A stretch of DNA of 39,929 bases from the NCBI GenBank assembly GCA_019415645.1, contig DXYV01000008.1:1-39929 (forward strand). Reading direction: 5' to 3'. Below the pieces are notes generated by a model. That model saw nothing but the letters and a program-made list of their open reading frames with translations, was not told where the DNA came from and did not search any database. Made by a program: the position numbers and the translations under genes. Below are positions 29,940 to 38,732 of this stretch, one piece after another. This stretch comes from Clostridiales bacterium (GTDB taxonomy: Bacteria > Bacillota > Clostridia > Oscillospirales > Oscillospiraceae). Each line of letters begins with the position of its first letter. The first letter of the stretch is position 1.

Positions 29940-30722
29940 TTCCGATTCTTCCGAATAGGCCAGCAGCTTGGAGATGCGGTTCGCCGTCTCCTGCACCACC
30001 GGAATGATGACCTGGATACGCTCCTTGGTCAGGCGGGAGACCGGCCCGGAAATACTGATTCCAGCCACGACCTTCCCCGTGTAATCCCGGACGGGAGCCG
30101 CCACACAGCGGGCACCCAGTTCACATTCCTCGTCGTCCAGCGCGTAGCCTTGGGCGCGAATCTGCTCCAGACGCTCCACCAGCGCCTCCCGTGAAACCAG
30201 AGTGTTGGGCGTCAGGGCGGTCAGGCCTTTGGTGGCAATCAATTCGTTGAGCTGCCTGTTGCTGTAATTGAGCAGCAACAGCTTTCCAATTCCCGTGGAG
30301 TGAAGCGGCGCCTTTTTCCCGATGCGCTGCATGATTCGCAGCATATTGTCTGGGCCGTCCACCACGTCGGTATAAATCAGCTCCATGTTTTCCTCTACCG
30401 CCAGGCAGCAGGATTCCTGACACCGCTGGGACAGCTCCACCAATAAAGGATGCGCAATTTTACTCAGACTGAACCGGGAGGACACCGCACTGCCGACCTG
30501 AGCGAACTTCAGGGAGAGCGAGTAGCGCAGCGTGTCCGGATCCTGGTTAACATATCCGTACACCAGGAGCGTATTGATCATGCGCAGGGCCGTGCTGGGC
30601 GGCATCTCCGCTTTGAGCGCAATATCCTGCAGCCGCATGGCCTCGGGCTCCTTCATCATAATCTCGATGATCTGGAGCGCTTTTTCTACGGACTGGTTGA
30701 GCTTCGATAATTTTGCCGGCAT
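29916..30722 (-). CDS. IclR-family transcriptional regulator
   Basis: A 268-residue regulator. The N-terminal winged HTH (about residues 12-70, LQDIALKAEMPPSTALRMIN) is followed by the IclR effector domain (about 85-255), with LHSTGIGKLLLL and CVAAPVRDYTGKVVAGISISG as landmarks. Members sense small organic acids such as glyoxylate, pyruvate or aromatic acids and control adjacent catabolic genes. It precedes the aminotransferase-CitEF-malic enzyme arm of the cluster and has its own promoter, so it is the natural candidate to control that cluster. Confidence 0.93.
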   Translation of the reverse strand: MPAKLSKLNQSVEKALQIIEIMMKEPEAMRLQDIALKAEMPPSTALRMINTLLVYGYVNQDPDTLRYSLSLKFAQVGSAVSSRFSLSKIAHPLLVELSQRCQESCCLAVEENMELIYTDVVDGPDNMLRIMQRIGKKAPLHSTGIGKLLLLNYSNRQLNELIATKGLTALTPNTLVSREALVERLEQIRAQGYALDDEECELGARCVAAPVRDYTGKVVAGISISGPVSRLTKERIQVIIPVVQETANRISKLLAYSEESETKSPARS

Positions 30723-30764
30723 AATACACCTTCTCTAAAACAAGATTAGATTTCACTCAGTGAC

Positions 30765-30793
30765 ATCATACCATACCGGCCGGACTCTGTAAA
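30765..30793 (-). promoter_or_regulatory. iclR promoter
   Basis: TTTACA (30788-30793), 17 bases, TATGAT (30765-30770) on the minus strand. An AT-rich near-palindrome AAAATTTGAAAATTT (30798-30812) lies just upstream and shares AAAATTTGA with the motif in the divergent region at 35.9 kb. Confidence 0.65.
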
Positions 30794-30832
30794 CCCTAAA
30801 ATTTGAAAATTTCTCCAATTAGAATCCTTGCA

Positions 30833-31945
30833 TCAGCCCAGGCAGACCTTCAGCGCAGAGAGCAACCGATCCACGTTCTCCTCCTTCGCGTTGTAACCCA
30901 TCAGACCGATCCGTACCACCTTGCCCGCCAGCGGGCCCAGGCCGGAACTGATCTCGATGTGGAACTCCCGCAGCAGGCGGTCGCGCAGGGCGGCCTCGTC
31001 CACGCCGTCCGGCACCAGGACCGCATTGAGCTCCGGCAGACGGTACGCCGGCTCCACCAACATCTTCAGGCCCAGCTTATCCAGGCCGTCCACCAGCCGC
31101 TGATGGACCCGGGCATGGCGGGCGAATACGTTCTCCATACCCTCATCCAAAATATTGTAAATCGCCTGATAGAGCGCATAGACCATGTTGATGGGCGCCG
31201 TGTGATGGTAGGTGCGCTTCGCGCCGCCCCAATACTGGGTCAGCAGATTCAGGTCCGCGTACCAGTTCGGTACTTTGGTCTTGCGGTTATGGACCTTCTC
31301 CATTGCCTTGTCCGACATAGACAGCGGCGCCAGGCCAGGCGGGCAGCTCAGGCACTTCTGGGTTCCGCTGTAACAGACGTCCACATGCCAGTTGTCCACT
31401 TCTACCGGGATGCCGCCCAGGCTGGTCACCGTGTCCACCAGGTAGAGCGCCCCGCTCTGATGGACCAGCTCGCCGATCTCCGCCACCGGATTGCACACAC
31501 CCGTGGAGGTCTCCGCATGGACGACCGCGACGATTTTGTAGGAATCCTGCTCCAGCAGCTCCTTGACCCGTTCCACCCGGACCGGAGTGCCCCAGGTAAA
31601 TTCCTCCTTGGTCACCTGTGCGCCCAGGCGCTCGGCCACGTCGGCCATCCGGTTGCCGAACACGCCGTTTTCCAGGACCAGCACCTTGTCGCCGGGCTCT
31701 ACCGTGTTGACAAAGGCAGCCTCCATGCCCAGAGAACCAGTACCCGACATAGGCACGGTCACCTCGTGGCTGGTCTGCATCAGCGTGCGCAGCCCCGCCT
31801 TCACCTGATCCATGATTTGGATAAAGTAAGGGTCTAAATGTCCCAGTGTCGTCCGGGACAGGGCGCAGTAGGTTGCCGGCGCCACGCCGCTCGGGCCGGC
31901 TCCCAGCAGGAGAGTGTTCTGAATGTCATCCAAATAGTTTTGCAT
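30833..31945 (-). CDS. class V aminotransferase, alanine/serine-glyoxylate type
   Basis: A 370-residue PLP enzyme of the alanine-glyoxylate/serine-glyoxylate aminotransferase group. The PLP lysine is K197 in SGTQKCLSCPPGLAP, and D171 in LVDTVTSLGG binds the pyridine nitrogen; LGAGPSGVAP and MSGTGSLGMEAA match the family's N-terminal half. It would move an amino group from alanine or serine to glyoxylate, giving glycine. ATG at 31945 follows AAGGAAGAGG; the frame is open further upstream but without a suitable start. It is the last gene of the minus-strand arm. Confidence 0.9.
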   Translation of the reverse strand: MQNYLDDIQNTLLLGAGPSGVAPATYCALSRTTLGHLDPYFIQIMDQVKAGLRTLMQTSHEVTVPMSGTGSLGMEAAFVNTVEPGDKVLVLENGVFGNRMADVAERLGAQVTKEEFTWGTPVRVERVKELLEQDSYKIVAVVHAETSTGVCNPVAEIGELVHQSGALYLVDTVTSLGGIPVEVDNWHVDVCYSGTQKCLSCPPGLAPLSMSDKAMEKVHNRKTKVPNWYADLNLLTQYWGGAKRTYHHTAPINMVYALYQAIYNILDEGMENVFARHARVHQRLVDGLDKLGLKMLVEPAYRLPELNAVLVPDGVDEAALRDRLLREFHIEISSGLGPLAGKVVRIGLMGYNAKEENVDRLLSALKVCLG

Positions 31946-32099
31946 AGCATACCTCTTCCTTTCTTTCGCCGTCACCGGCGGAATCAAAATCCGGACAGCC
32001 GTCCGGAAGCCCCGCAGCAGGGTCTCCGGGCGGCTGGCGCCGGCTTTTTTCAGTTCATCCTTGCTGTAAAGCCGATCCCTTTCCGCGCAGATGTGTTTC
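31946..32099 (-). other. 154-bp spacer between CitE-like and aminotransferase genes
   Basis: The spacer is open in the aminotransferase frame and codes a plausible-looking peptide (RLYSKDELKKAGASRPE) but has no convincing start before the ATG at 31945. It also holds the hairpin TCCGGAC-AGCC-GTCCGGA (31990-32007). It may be a remnant of a lost gene or simply a leader. Confidence 0.35.
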
Positions 32100-32990
32100 T
32101 TAGGCTCCGGCGTGATTCTTGGCCTGAATGGCCTCGTACAGCTCCAGAACGTTGAGCGCGCTCTGATAAACGGGCGTATCCACCATGGCGCCGTCCATAG
32201 AGACCGAAGCCAGGCCCTTGGCCAGGCCCTCTTCCTCAAAGAACTTCTTTACCTTCCGGGCATGGGCCACCTCTTCCTCCGTGGGAGAGTACAGCTCGTG
32301 GGCCACCGCGATCTGGCTGGGATGGATAATCATGCGGCCCTCAAAGCCCATCTGACGGCCATCCAGGGTGTTCTGACGGAAATCGTCCATGTTGGAGTAA
32401 TCCGCAAAAGGAGCGTCCAGCGCCAGGATCCCGGCCGCACGGGCCGCAATGGCCACGATGGTCCGCGCTACCTTCTGCTCCTCCGCCAAATTCGTGCGGG
32501 TGATGCGCATATCGCAGCAGTAGTCCACCGCGCCGAAGAAGGCAGCCACGATACGGGGGCTGGCCGTGCAGATGGAGTAGGCATTCATGATGCCCTCTGC
32601 GGTCTCCAGCAGTACCGCGATCTTGACCGTGCCCGCCGGAATGCCGCGCCGGGCCTCCAGCTCACTGATCTTCCAGTCCAGCCGCTTGACGTCGTCCGCA
32701 TTGCGGGTCTTGGGCAAAGTGATGCCGTCCAGGCCGGGCTGCACCACAGCCTCCAGGTCGTCGTTGGTGTACTCGGTGTGCCAGCCGTTGACCCGAACAT
32801 AGACCGATGCGCCGTTGGCGCCGGCCGCCTTCAGGTTGTCGGCTGCCATCTGGCGGGCCTTGGCCTTCTCCTGGGGCGGAACCGCGTCCTCCACGTCAAA
32901 GGTCACGTTGTCCGCCGGATACTTGGCGCACTTGCCCACAAAAACAGGGTTGTTGGCCGGGATATAAAGGTTGGTCCGCATAACGTTCAT
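32100..32990 (-). CDS. CitE-like lyase (citrate lyase beta / HpcH-HpaI aldolase family)
   Basis: A 296-residue TIM-barrel lyase. MRTNLYIPANNPVF is the family start, FDVEDAVPPQEK holds the metal- and CoA-binding acidic residues, LLETAEGIMNA the conserved Glu, and AAFFGAVDYCCDM the active-site loop. CitE cleaves citryl-ACP to acetyl-ACP and oxaloacetate; close relatives act on CoA esters such as malyl-CoA or citramalyl-CoA. ATG at 32990 has GGAGGAATTCATC upstream. It lies 25 bases after citF. No citD is present, so a CoA-ester substrate is possible. Confidence 0.88.
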   Translation of the reverse strand: MNVMRTNLYIPANNPVFVGKCAKYPADNVTFDVEDAVPPQEKAKARQMAADNLKAAGANGASVYVRVNGWHTEYTNDDLEAVVQPGLDGITLPKTRNADDVKRLDWKISELEARRGIPAGTVKIAVLLETAEGIMNAYSICTASPRIVAAFFGAVDYCCDMRITRTNLAEEQKVARTIVAIAARAAGILALDAPFADYSNMDDFRQNTLDGRQMGFEGRMIIHPSQIAVAHELYSPTEEEVAHARKVKKFFEEEGLAKGLASVSMDGAMVDTPVYQSALNVLELYEAIQAKNHAGA

Positions 32991-33015
32991 GATGAATTCC
33001 TCCTAAAATTATATT

Positions 33016-34557
33016 TTATTCTTTGCAATAAATCAAGTCTATTACGCTTCCATCCCGATATTCTACGACTCCTACAATTCGCTCCCCACAGACTGCATGC
33101 TTCTGGGGGCCGACAAGCTCCTCCCCCAGCTCTTTCAGGCGGTGGATGTCCACAATGGGCAAGCCGGAGTCCTTCACAGCCTCCAGCAGATCCGTCCGGC
33201 GGGGATTGATGGCGATTCCGTGTTCCGTCACCAGCGCGTCGATGGTCTCCCCCGGCGTTGTCACGGTGGTTACATGGTCGCGCACAATGCAGAAATTTTT
33301 TCGGGTCAGATTGGCTACAATAATGGTCAGCTTCGCGCCTGCGGCGCAGTCGCTGTGGCCCCCGGAGGCTCCCATAATGATTCCGTTCGAGCCCGTGACC
33401 ACATTGACGTTAAAGTCCACGTCGATTTCTGTGGCCCCTAAAATGACCACATCCAGCGCATTAACCACCGCGCCGCGGTTGTGAGGATTGGCGTATTGGG
33501 AACCGGTGATGGCCATATGGTTCTCGTTGCGCCCGGCCGAGGCCACCGCGTCCAGATCAAAGCACTGGGTGTCCAGAAGGGCCCGGAACAGCCCCTCTTC
33601 GAGCATTTTGACAAAGTAGGCATGGATACCGCCCAGGCCGAAAGAGCCGACGATCTGCTTTTCTTTCATCCGCCGGCGCACCTCGTCCGCCACGGCCAGC
33701 GAAGTGCTGCTGGCGCCGGTCTGGAAGGACATGCCCTCCTTGAGGTAGCCGGACTGTTCGATGAGTTCCGCCGCGTCCGCCGCAATTTTCAGTCGGACCG
33801 GGTCCGTCGTGATCTTCGTCGTACCGGAGACGATCCCGCCCGGGTCACCCACCGAGTCCACCTGGACCACATAATCCACCAGGTCCTGGCTGATCTCAAT
33901 GGGACACGCAGGATAGTCCACCAGGTGGTCTGTCACCGCGATCACGGTATCGGCATAGCGGGCATCCGCATAGGCATAGGACAAATATCCGCAGGCTGAC
34001 GGGCCCTTGGTCCCATTCAGATTGCCCCAGGCATCGCAGCAGGGCGCCGCGATGAAGGCCACGTCGATATGTAAATCTCCGCTCTCAATGGCCCGGGGTC
34101 GCCCGCCGTGGCTCATCAGTACGGCCGGCTTTTTCAGCACGCCCCGGGTAATGGCCTGCGGAACCGGTCCGGGATTAAAGGTGCTGGTGGTCACCTGGGT
34201 GATGACTCCCTCCTCCATCAGCCGTACCAGCGGCTCATGGCAGGGAAACAGGCCGGAGGCAGCCAGATGGATATCCCGAATCCCCTTGGCAGCGATGGCC
34301 TCCATCACCAGATTGGTCACTTTGTCACCGTTGCGGAAATGATGGTGAAAAGAAATGGTCATACCATCCCGGATTCCGGCCTTCTCAATGGCCTCCTCCA
34401 AAGAGGAGAGCAGCTTGCTCTGCCCCGGTGTATAGCTTTTTATGTGGGTCGCAGTCCTGGGGCGCACCCCCAAATGGGTAAATGCACCCGTAAAGGGCTC
34501 TACCTTGCCATATCCCTCAATATAAGCGGGAAGCTCCCGTCCTACTGCATTTTTCAC
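33016..34557 (-). CDS. citF: CitF-like CoA/acyl-carrier transferase (citrate lyase alpha)
   Basis: A 513-residue protein that aligns along its length with E. coli CitF as I remember it: DGMTISFHHHFRNGD, MSHGGRPRAIESGDLHIDVA, GASGGHSDCAAGAKL and YRDGSVIDLIY are shared landmarks. CitF swaps acetyl for citrate on the acyl carrier CitD. The start is GTG at 34557 with GGGGAGG upstream. It sits between the malic enzyme (13-base gap) and CitE. The gene order here is citF then citE, the reverse of the usual citDEF, and citC, citD, citX and citG are absent from the window. Confidence 0.9.
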   Translation of the reverse strand: MKNAVGRELPAYIEGYGKVEPFTGAFTHLGVRPRTATHIKSYTPGQSKLLSSLEEAIEKAGIRDGMTISFHHHFRNGDKVTNLVMEAIAAKGIRDIHLAASGLFPCHEPLVRLMEEGVITQVTTSTFNPGPVPQAITRGVLKKPAVLMSHGGRPRAIESGDLHIDVAFIAAPCCDAWGNLNGTKGPSACGYLSYAYADARYADTVIAVTDHLVDYPACPIEISQDLVDYVVQVDSVGDPGGIVSGTTKITTDPVRLKIAADAAELIEQSGYLKEGMSFQTGASSTSLAVADEVRRRMKEKQIVGSFGLGGIHAYFVKMLEEGLFRALLDTQCFDLDAVASAGRNENHMAITGSQYANPHNRGAVVNALDVVILGATEIDVDFNVNVVTGSNGIIMGASGGHSDCAAGAKLTIIVANLTRKNFCIVRDHVTTVTTPGETIDALVTEHGIAINPRRTDLLEAVKDSGLPIVDIHRLKELGEELVGPQKHAVCGERIVGVVEYRDGSVIDLIYCKE

Positions 34558-34570
34558 CGTGCGCCTCCCC

Positions 34571-35743
34571 TCAGATCCTGGCTACGCCGGTACGCCGGGC
34601 CGCTTCTGCCACAGCGGCCGCCACCGCTTTTCCCACGCGGGGGTCAAAGGCAGCGGGGATAATGTAATCCGGTGAGAGCTCCTCTCCTACTAATTCGGCC
34701 AGCGCTTCTGCGGCTACCAGCTTCATCGCGTCGTTGATGTCCGAGGCCCGAACGTCAAAGGCACCCCGGAAAATGCCCGGGAAGGCCAACACGTTGTTGA
34801 TTTGGTTGGGGAAATCAGAACGTCCGGTGGCCACCACCGCCGCGCCGCCCGCTTTCGCCTCATCGGGGAAAATCTCCGGCGTGGGGTTGGCGCAGGCAAA
34901 CACGATCGAATCCTTCGCCATGGTGCGAACCATCTCGGTGGTCAGCACGCCCGGCGCGGAAACGCCGATGAACACATCTGCTCCCACGACTAGGTCGGCC
35001 AGCTTGCCCTGTTTCCGCTTGGGATTGGTAAGCCGGGCCATTTCCTCTTTGACTTCGTTCATGCCTTCGCTGCGGCCCTCGTAGATTCCGCCGCTCCGGT
35101 CGCAGAGCACGATGTCCTTCGCTCCGGCCGTCAGCAACAGACGCGTGATGGAAATGGCCGCCGCACCCGCGCCGTTGATCACAATGGAAACATCCTCCAG
35201 CTTCTTGCCGACCACCCGAAGGGCGTTTGTCAGGCCGGCCAGGGTGATGACCGCCGTCCCGTGCTGGTCGTCATGGAAGATGGGAATGTCGCAGCACTCC
35301 TTTAGCTTGCGCTCAATCTCAAAACACCGCGGTGCGGCAATGTCCTCCAGGTTTACGCCGCCGAAAGAGCCGGAAATCAACTGAATCGTGCGCACGATCT
35401 CATCTACGTCATGGCTCTTGATACACAGCGGGAACGCATCTACTCCGCCAAATTCCTTAAACAGGACACATTTGCCCTCCATGACTGGCATTCCGGCCTC
35501 CGGACCAATGTCGCCCAGGCCCAAAACGGCAGAACCGTCGGTCACCACCAGACACATATTCCAGCGCCGCGTCAGGTCGTAGGAGCGGTTCACGTCCTTC
35601 TGAATTTCCAGACAGGGCTGCGCGACGCCCGGCGTATAAGCCACGGACAGATCATGCTTGTCCTTGACCGCCACCGTCGAGATCACCTCGATCTTCCCGC
35701 GCTTCTCCTCGTGCAGGCGCAGGCTTTCCTCTGCAATGGTCAT
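34571..35743 (-). CDS. NAD(P)-dependent malic enzyme
   Basis: A 390-residue prokaryotic malic enzyme that converts malate to pyruvate and CO2. AYTPGVAQPC carries the catalytic Tyr, FPLCIKSHDVDE the catalytic Lys, and FHDDQHGTAVI the metal-binding Asp pair; INGAGAAAISI is the NAD(P) Rossmann loop. The length is that of the short bacterial form without a phosphotransacetylase domain. The ATG at 35743 follows AGGAGGG. It is the first gene of the minus-strand arm and diverges from the transporter. Confidence 0.94.
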   Translation of the reverse strand: MTIAEESLRLHEEKRGKIEVISTVAVKDKHDLSVAYTPGVAQPCLEIQKDVNRSYDLTRRWNMCLVVTDGSAVLGLGDIGPEAGMPVMEGKCVLFKEFGGVDAFPLCIKSHDVDEIVRTIQLISGSFGGVNLEDIAAPRCFEIERKLKECCDIPIFHDDQHGTAVITLAGLTNALRVVGKKLEDVSIVINGAGAAAISITRLLLTAGAKDIVLCDRSGGIYEGRSEGMNEVKEEMARLTNPKRKQGKLADLVVGADVFIGVSAPGVLTTEMVRTMAKDSIVFACANPTPEIFPDEAKAGGAAVVATGRSDFPNQINNVLAFPGIFRGAFDVRASDINDAMKLVAAEALAELVGEELSPDYIIPAAFDPRVGKAVAAAVAEAARRTGVARI

Positions 35744-35798
35744 AGTGGAGCATCCCTCCTTTTATAATTTCAATATTCAAAATCTGATTTCTTTTATT

Positions 35799-35828
35799 AT
35801 GCTACCACCTGTTCCGCCCTTTTGTCAA
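35799..35828 (-). promoter_or_regulatory. promoter of the malic enzyme-citFE-aminotransferase arm
   Basis: On the minus strand TTGACA (35823-35828), 18 bases, TAGCAT (35799-35804), about 55 bases before the malic enzyme ATG. Confidence 0.55.
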
Positions 35829-35917
35829 GCCTCCCCTTTTTGAAAATAAACGAATAATAATTAATAATAATCCCGATATTTCTCAAAAAACTCTCTCTGT
35901 TTTCTGTGTAAAATTTT

Positions 35918-35946
35918 TTGACATACTTTTGTATATTATATATGAT
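35918..35946 (+). promoter_or_regulatory. upstream promoter P1 of the transporter arm
   Basis: TTGACA (35918-35923), 17 bases, TATGAT (35941-35946) on the plus strand. The inverted repeat at 35954-35972 covers its expected start. Confidence 0.65.
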
Positions 35947-35970
35947 TTTTCAAAATAAAATTTGATTTTA

Positions 35971-35999
35971 TTGACATTTTCTATCTAATGTGCTATTTT
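35971..35999 (+). promoter_or_regulatory. downstream promoter P2 of the transporter arm
   Basis: TTGACA (35971-35976), 17 bases, TATTTT (35994-35999). Its -35 touches the same inverted repeat. The leader to the GTG start is about 145 bases. Confidence 0.6.
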
Positions 36000-36149
36000 T
36001 GTTTTGTAGCAAAATCTGATTTCATTATTCAAAAATGCTGGGAGGTGTTGCCTGATACAGACTGGAAGTTCTATTTTCTTTCAGTATGTGCCCATTTGAA
36101 TCAAGTTCCCTTCCTAGTGCTCATCGTCAAAAAGAAAAGAGGTATTTGT

Positions 36150-37595
36150 GTGAAAAACTTCGGTATTTTGGAATTTGATGAGAACCAATCCGGCTATAAG
36201 TTCGGAAAAAAGCAGCTTCTGCTTTTCCTGATCGGAATTATTGCCTTTGCCCTTATTATCCTGCTTCCTATCCATGGCTTGGAGCTGGCGGGGCGCAAGA
36301 CGCTCGCTATCATCATTCTCTGCCTGTTTTGCTATGCAAACAGCGGTGTGCCTAATTTGTTTGCTACATTTTTGATGTTTGCTCTGCCCATTATTATGGG
36401 TCTGGCAAGTTTCCCGGCTTACATGAGCGGTCTGGGCACCTCCCCGCTGATTATGCTGACCTGCCTCTTTGTTATTTCAGCTGGAATTACCAAAACAAAC
36501 CTTGCTTCCCGTTTGGCCTATACCCTGCTCATTAAGATGGGCCACAGCCCCAGAGGTATCGTAACTGCACTGACGCTCTCCGGCGTGCTTGTTTCCGCAC
36601 TGATCGCCAATATGCCCGCCTGTTTGATCATTGCCGCTATCGGCAGCGCTGTTCTGAAAGAAATGGGCGAGGTCCCCGGCCAGAGCCGCCTGGGCAAGGC
36701 CGTCATGCTGGGTATCTCCACCGGCACTCTGGTAGGCGGCGTCGCCTTTATCTCCAGCAGCGGCAGCAATGCCACCGTTATTTCTATTCTGGAGTCGGCC
36801 ACCAACGGGGAGTGCACGATCTCCTACGCGCAGTGGGCTGCAGTGGGCGTCCCGTTCTGCATCATCATGACCGTTTTCCTGGTGCTGTTCATTAACGGCA
36901 TCTTTGGCATCAGCAAGAAGACCGTGTCCACCTCCCTGGATATTGACTCCATCAAGGCAAAGAAGGCCCAACTGGGGAAGATGACCAAGAGCGAGATCCG
37001 CTACCTGGTTACGCTTTGCATCATGATGGTTCTGTTCCTGACCACCTCCTATACCGGCCTGAACGTCCCCGTGGTCGCCATGATTACGATGCTGTTGGTA
37101 ATCATGCCCGGCTGGGGAAGCGTGAATATCCGGGAAGCCATGAAGAACGTCCCTTGGGAGGTCGTATTCTTCGCCGCTGTGGCCGCCTGTATCACCAGTG
37201 TCGTTTCCTCCTCTGGACTGGGTAGCTGGATCGCCAACATCTTCCTGAACTGGACGGTTGGTCTGCCCCTGTTCCTGATCCTGCTGGTCATCTGCATCGC
37301 CTCCGGCGTGCTCAACGGTCTGACTATGACCAGCCCTGCCTCGCTGCTGATTCCCTCTCTGGCGGTTCTTTCCGCCACCACCGGTTACACTACCACCCTG
37401 TTGGCCATGCCGATCTGCTACATGGTAAGCGCCTCCTTCATTACCCCGCTGCTGCCGGACTCTCAGCTGACTTATCCCACCGGTTACTGGACTTACGGAG
37501 ACTTTATCAAATTCGGCTGGGCCTTCTTCATCCCCTGGATTATATTCTGCAGCTTGATTATTTGCATCGTCGGGCCTATGATTGGAATTATGTAA
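36150..37595 (+). CDS. SLC13/DASS-type carboxylate transporter
   Basis: A 481-residue polytopic membrane protein with about 11-12 hydrophobic helices and the two-fold layout of ion-transporter-superfamily anion permeases: an N-terminal half with SALIANMPACLIIAAIGSAV and GGVAFISSSGSNATVI, and a C-terminal half with SGVLNGLTMTSPASLLIPSL. These are the SNT-like substrate and sodium loops of the divalent-anion:Na+ family. Likely substrates are di- or tricarboxylates. GTG at 36150 follows AGAGG; the frame upstream is open but the start fits the first helix. It leads the plus-strand arm of the cluster. Confidence 0.85.
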   Translation: MKNFGILEFDENQSGYKFGKKQLLLFLIGIIAFALIILLPIHGLELAGRKTLAIIILCLFCYANSGVPNLFATFLMFALPIIMGLASFPAYMSGLGTSPLIMLTCLFVISAGITKTNLASRLAYTLLIKMGHSPRGIVTALTLSGVLVSALIANMPACLIIAAIGSAVLKEMGEVPGQSRLGKAVMLGISTGTLVGGVAFISSSGSNATVISILESATNGECTISYAQWAAVGVPFCIIMTVFLVLFINGIFGISKKTVSTSLDIDSIKAKKAQLGKMTKSEIRYLVTLCIMMVLFLTTSYTGLNVPVVAMITMLLVIMPGWGSVNIREAMKNVPWEVVFFAAVAACITSVVSSSGLGSWIANIFLNWTVGLPLFLILLVICIASGVLNGLTMTSPASLLIPSLAVLSATTGYTTTLLAMPICYMVSASFITPLLPDSQLTYPTGYWTYGDFIKFGWAFFIPWIIFCSLIICIVGPMIGIM

Positions 37596-37652
37596 CTTAG
37601 GTAGATCCGCAGTTTTCAAACTCTCACGTCACGGCTCAGGAGGATTACTTTC

Positions 37653-38624
37653 ATGGAACTAAAGAAAATTGCTGTATTTAGTGCGCCGAATGACCCGGTT
37701 TGCCCGCAGCATCAAAGCATCATTCAGGCAGCCGCTCCAAATACTCAAATCATTTTCGCAAATTCTTACGACGAGATGTATGCACAGACCAACGACATCG
37801 ACGCGATGGTCATGTGGCCTTTTATTGACGATGCTCTCGTGGAATTCTGCCGGAATGCGCCAAGTCTCAAATGGATTCACTGCTTTATTTCCGGTGTCGA
37901 CGCCTTTCTTAACTCTCCCCTGAATGATTTGCCTATCACCATTACAAGCACGAAGGGCATTCACGGCCCCAATATCTCGGACCATGCGCTGGCCTATATT
38001 TTCTCCTTCCTGCGGCAGTTTCCCAATGCGCTGCGGGCGCAGCTGCAGCGCCGCTGGGCGAACTCGGAACTGAAGGAAGCCTGCCAGGAGAGCTGCGACC
38101 AGACCATCGGAATCGTCGGTGTCGGCGCCATTGGCAGCGAAATCGCGCGCAAGTGTAAGCTGTTGGGAATGCGCGTCATCGGCGCGAAGCGCACCCCCAT
38201 TGAAAGTGAATGGCTGGACGCGTGCTATCCCATGTCGGAGTTGGATAAGCTTCTGGAGGAATCTGACTTTGTCATTCTCATTCTGCCCCTGACCAAGGAG
38301 ACCGAAAACCTGATGGGCGCAGAACAGTTTGCCAAAATGAAAAATTCCGCCTATCTTATCAATCTGGCGCGCGGTGCAATCGTCGATCACGAGGCACTCG
38401 TGGCCGCACTGGATGCCGGTGAGTTGGCCGGTGCTGGTCTTGACATTTTTACAAAAGAGCCGCTGGATCCTGACAGCCCGCTCTGGCTGCATCCCAAAGT
38501 TCTAATCACGCACCATACCGCTCCCGGTACGCCCCATTATATGGACCGGGCTGCGCAGGTGGTTGCGGAGAATATTCGACGCTACCTTGCCGATGAGCCG
38601 CTGCTTTATGTCGCGGAACGCTAA
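37653..38624 (+). CDS. D-isomer-specific 2-hydroxyacid dehydrogenase
   Basis: A 323-residue NAD(P)-dependent enzyme of the GhrA/PdxB/SerA fold. The Rossmann loop GIVGVGAIGSEIARK lies near residues 152-166. Catalytic Arg is in INLARGAIVD, Glu in TKEPLDPDSP, and His in ITHHTAPGT, so the active site is complete. Such enzymes interconvert 2-keto and D-2-hydroxy acids, including glyoxylate or hydroxypyruvate. ATG follows CAGGAGG and lies 57 bases after the transporter stop. The substrate is presumably an intermediate of this cluster. Confidence 0.92.
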   Translation: MELKKIAVFSAPNDPVCPQHQSIIQAAAPNTQIIFANSYDEMYAQTNDIDAMVMWPFIDDALVEFCRNAPSLKWIHCFISGVDAFLNSPLNDLPITITSTKGIHGPNISDHALAYIFSFLRQFPNALRAQLQRRWANSELKEACQESCDQTIGIVGVGAIGSEIARKCKLLGMRVIGAKRTPIESEWLDACYPMSELDKLLEESDFVILILPLTKETENLMGAEQFAKMKNSAYLINLARGAIVDHEALVAALDAGELAGAGLDIFTKEPLDPDSPLWLHPKVLITHHTAPGTPHYMDRAAQVVAENIRRYLADEPLLYVAER

Positions 38625-38732
38625 CGCCGAATTCCTTCTCTACTTTTTTACCCCCTTCCTATCCTAAAAATTAATGTCCGGAGGCGCAGGCTATAAAGCG
38701 GCTCGCGTCTCTGAACAGAAAGTGAGGTCCCC

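Larger units (their letters stand above)
35778..36022. promoter_or_regulatory. repeated AAAATYTGATTT motif in the divergent control region
   Basis: CAAAATCTGATTT is present twice (35778-35790 and 36010-36022), and AAAATTTGATTTT lies between them (35957-35969) inside a perfect 8-3-8 inverted repeat, AATAAAAT-TTG-ATTTTATT (35954-35972). The outer copies fall in the two 5' leaders and the middle one at the plus-strand promoters. This is a good candidate operator set for the cluster's IclR regulator. Confidence 0.5.

Noticed and set aside
36477..37619. A 380-codon minus-strand frame opposite the SLC13-type transporter
   Set aside because: Hydrophilic His/Gly/Gln-rich translation typical of the antisense of a membrane protein; no start signal.
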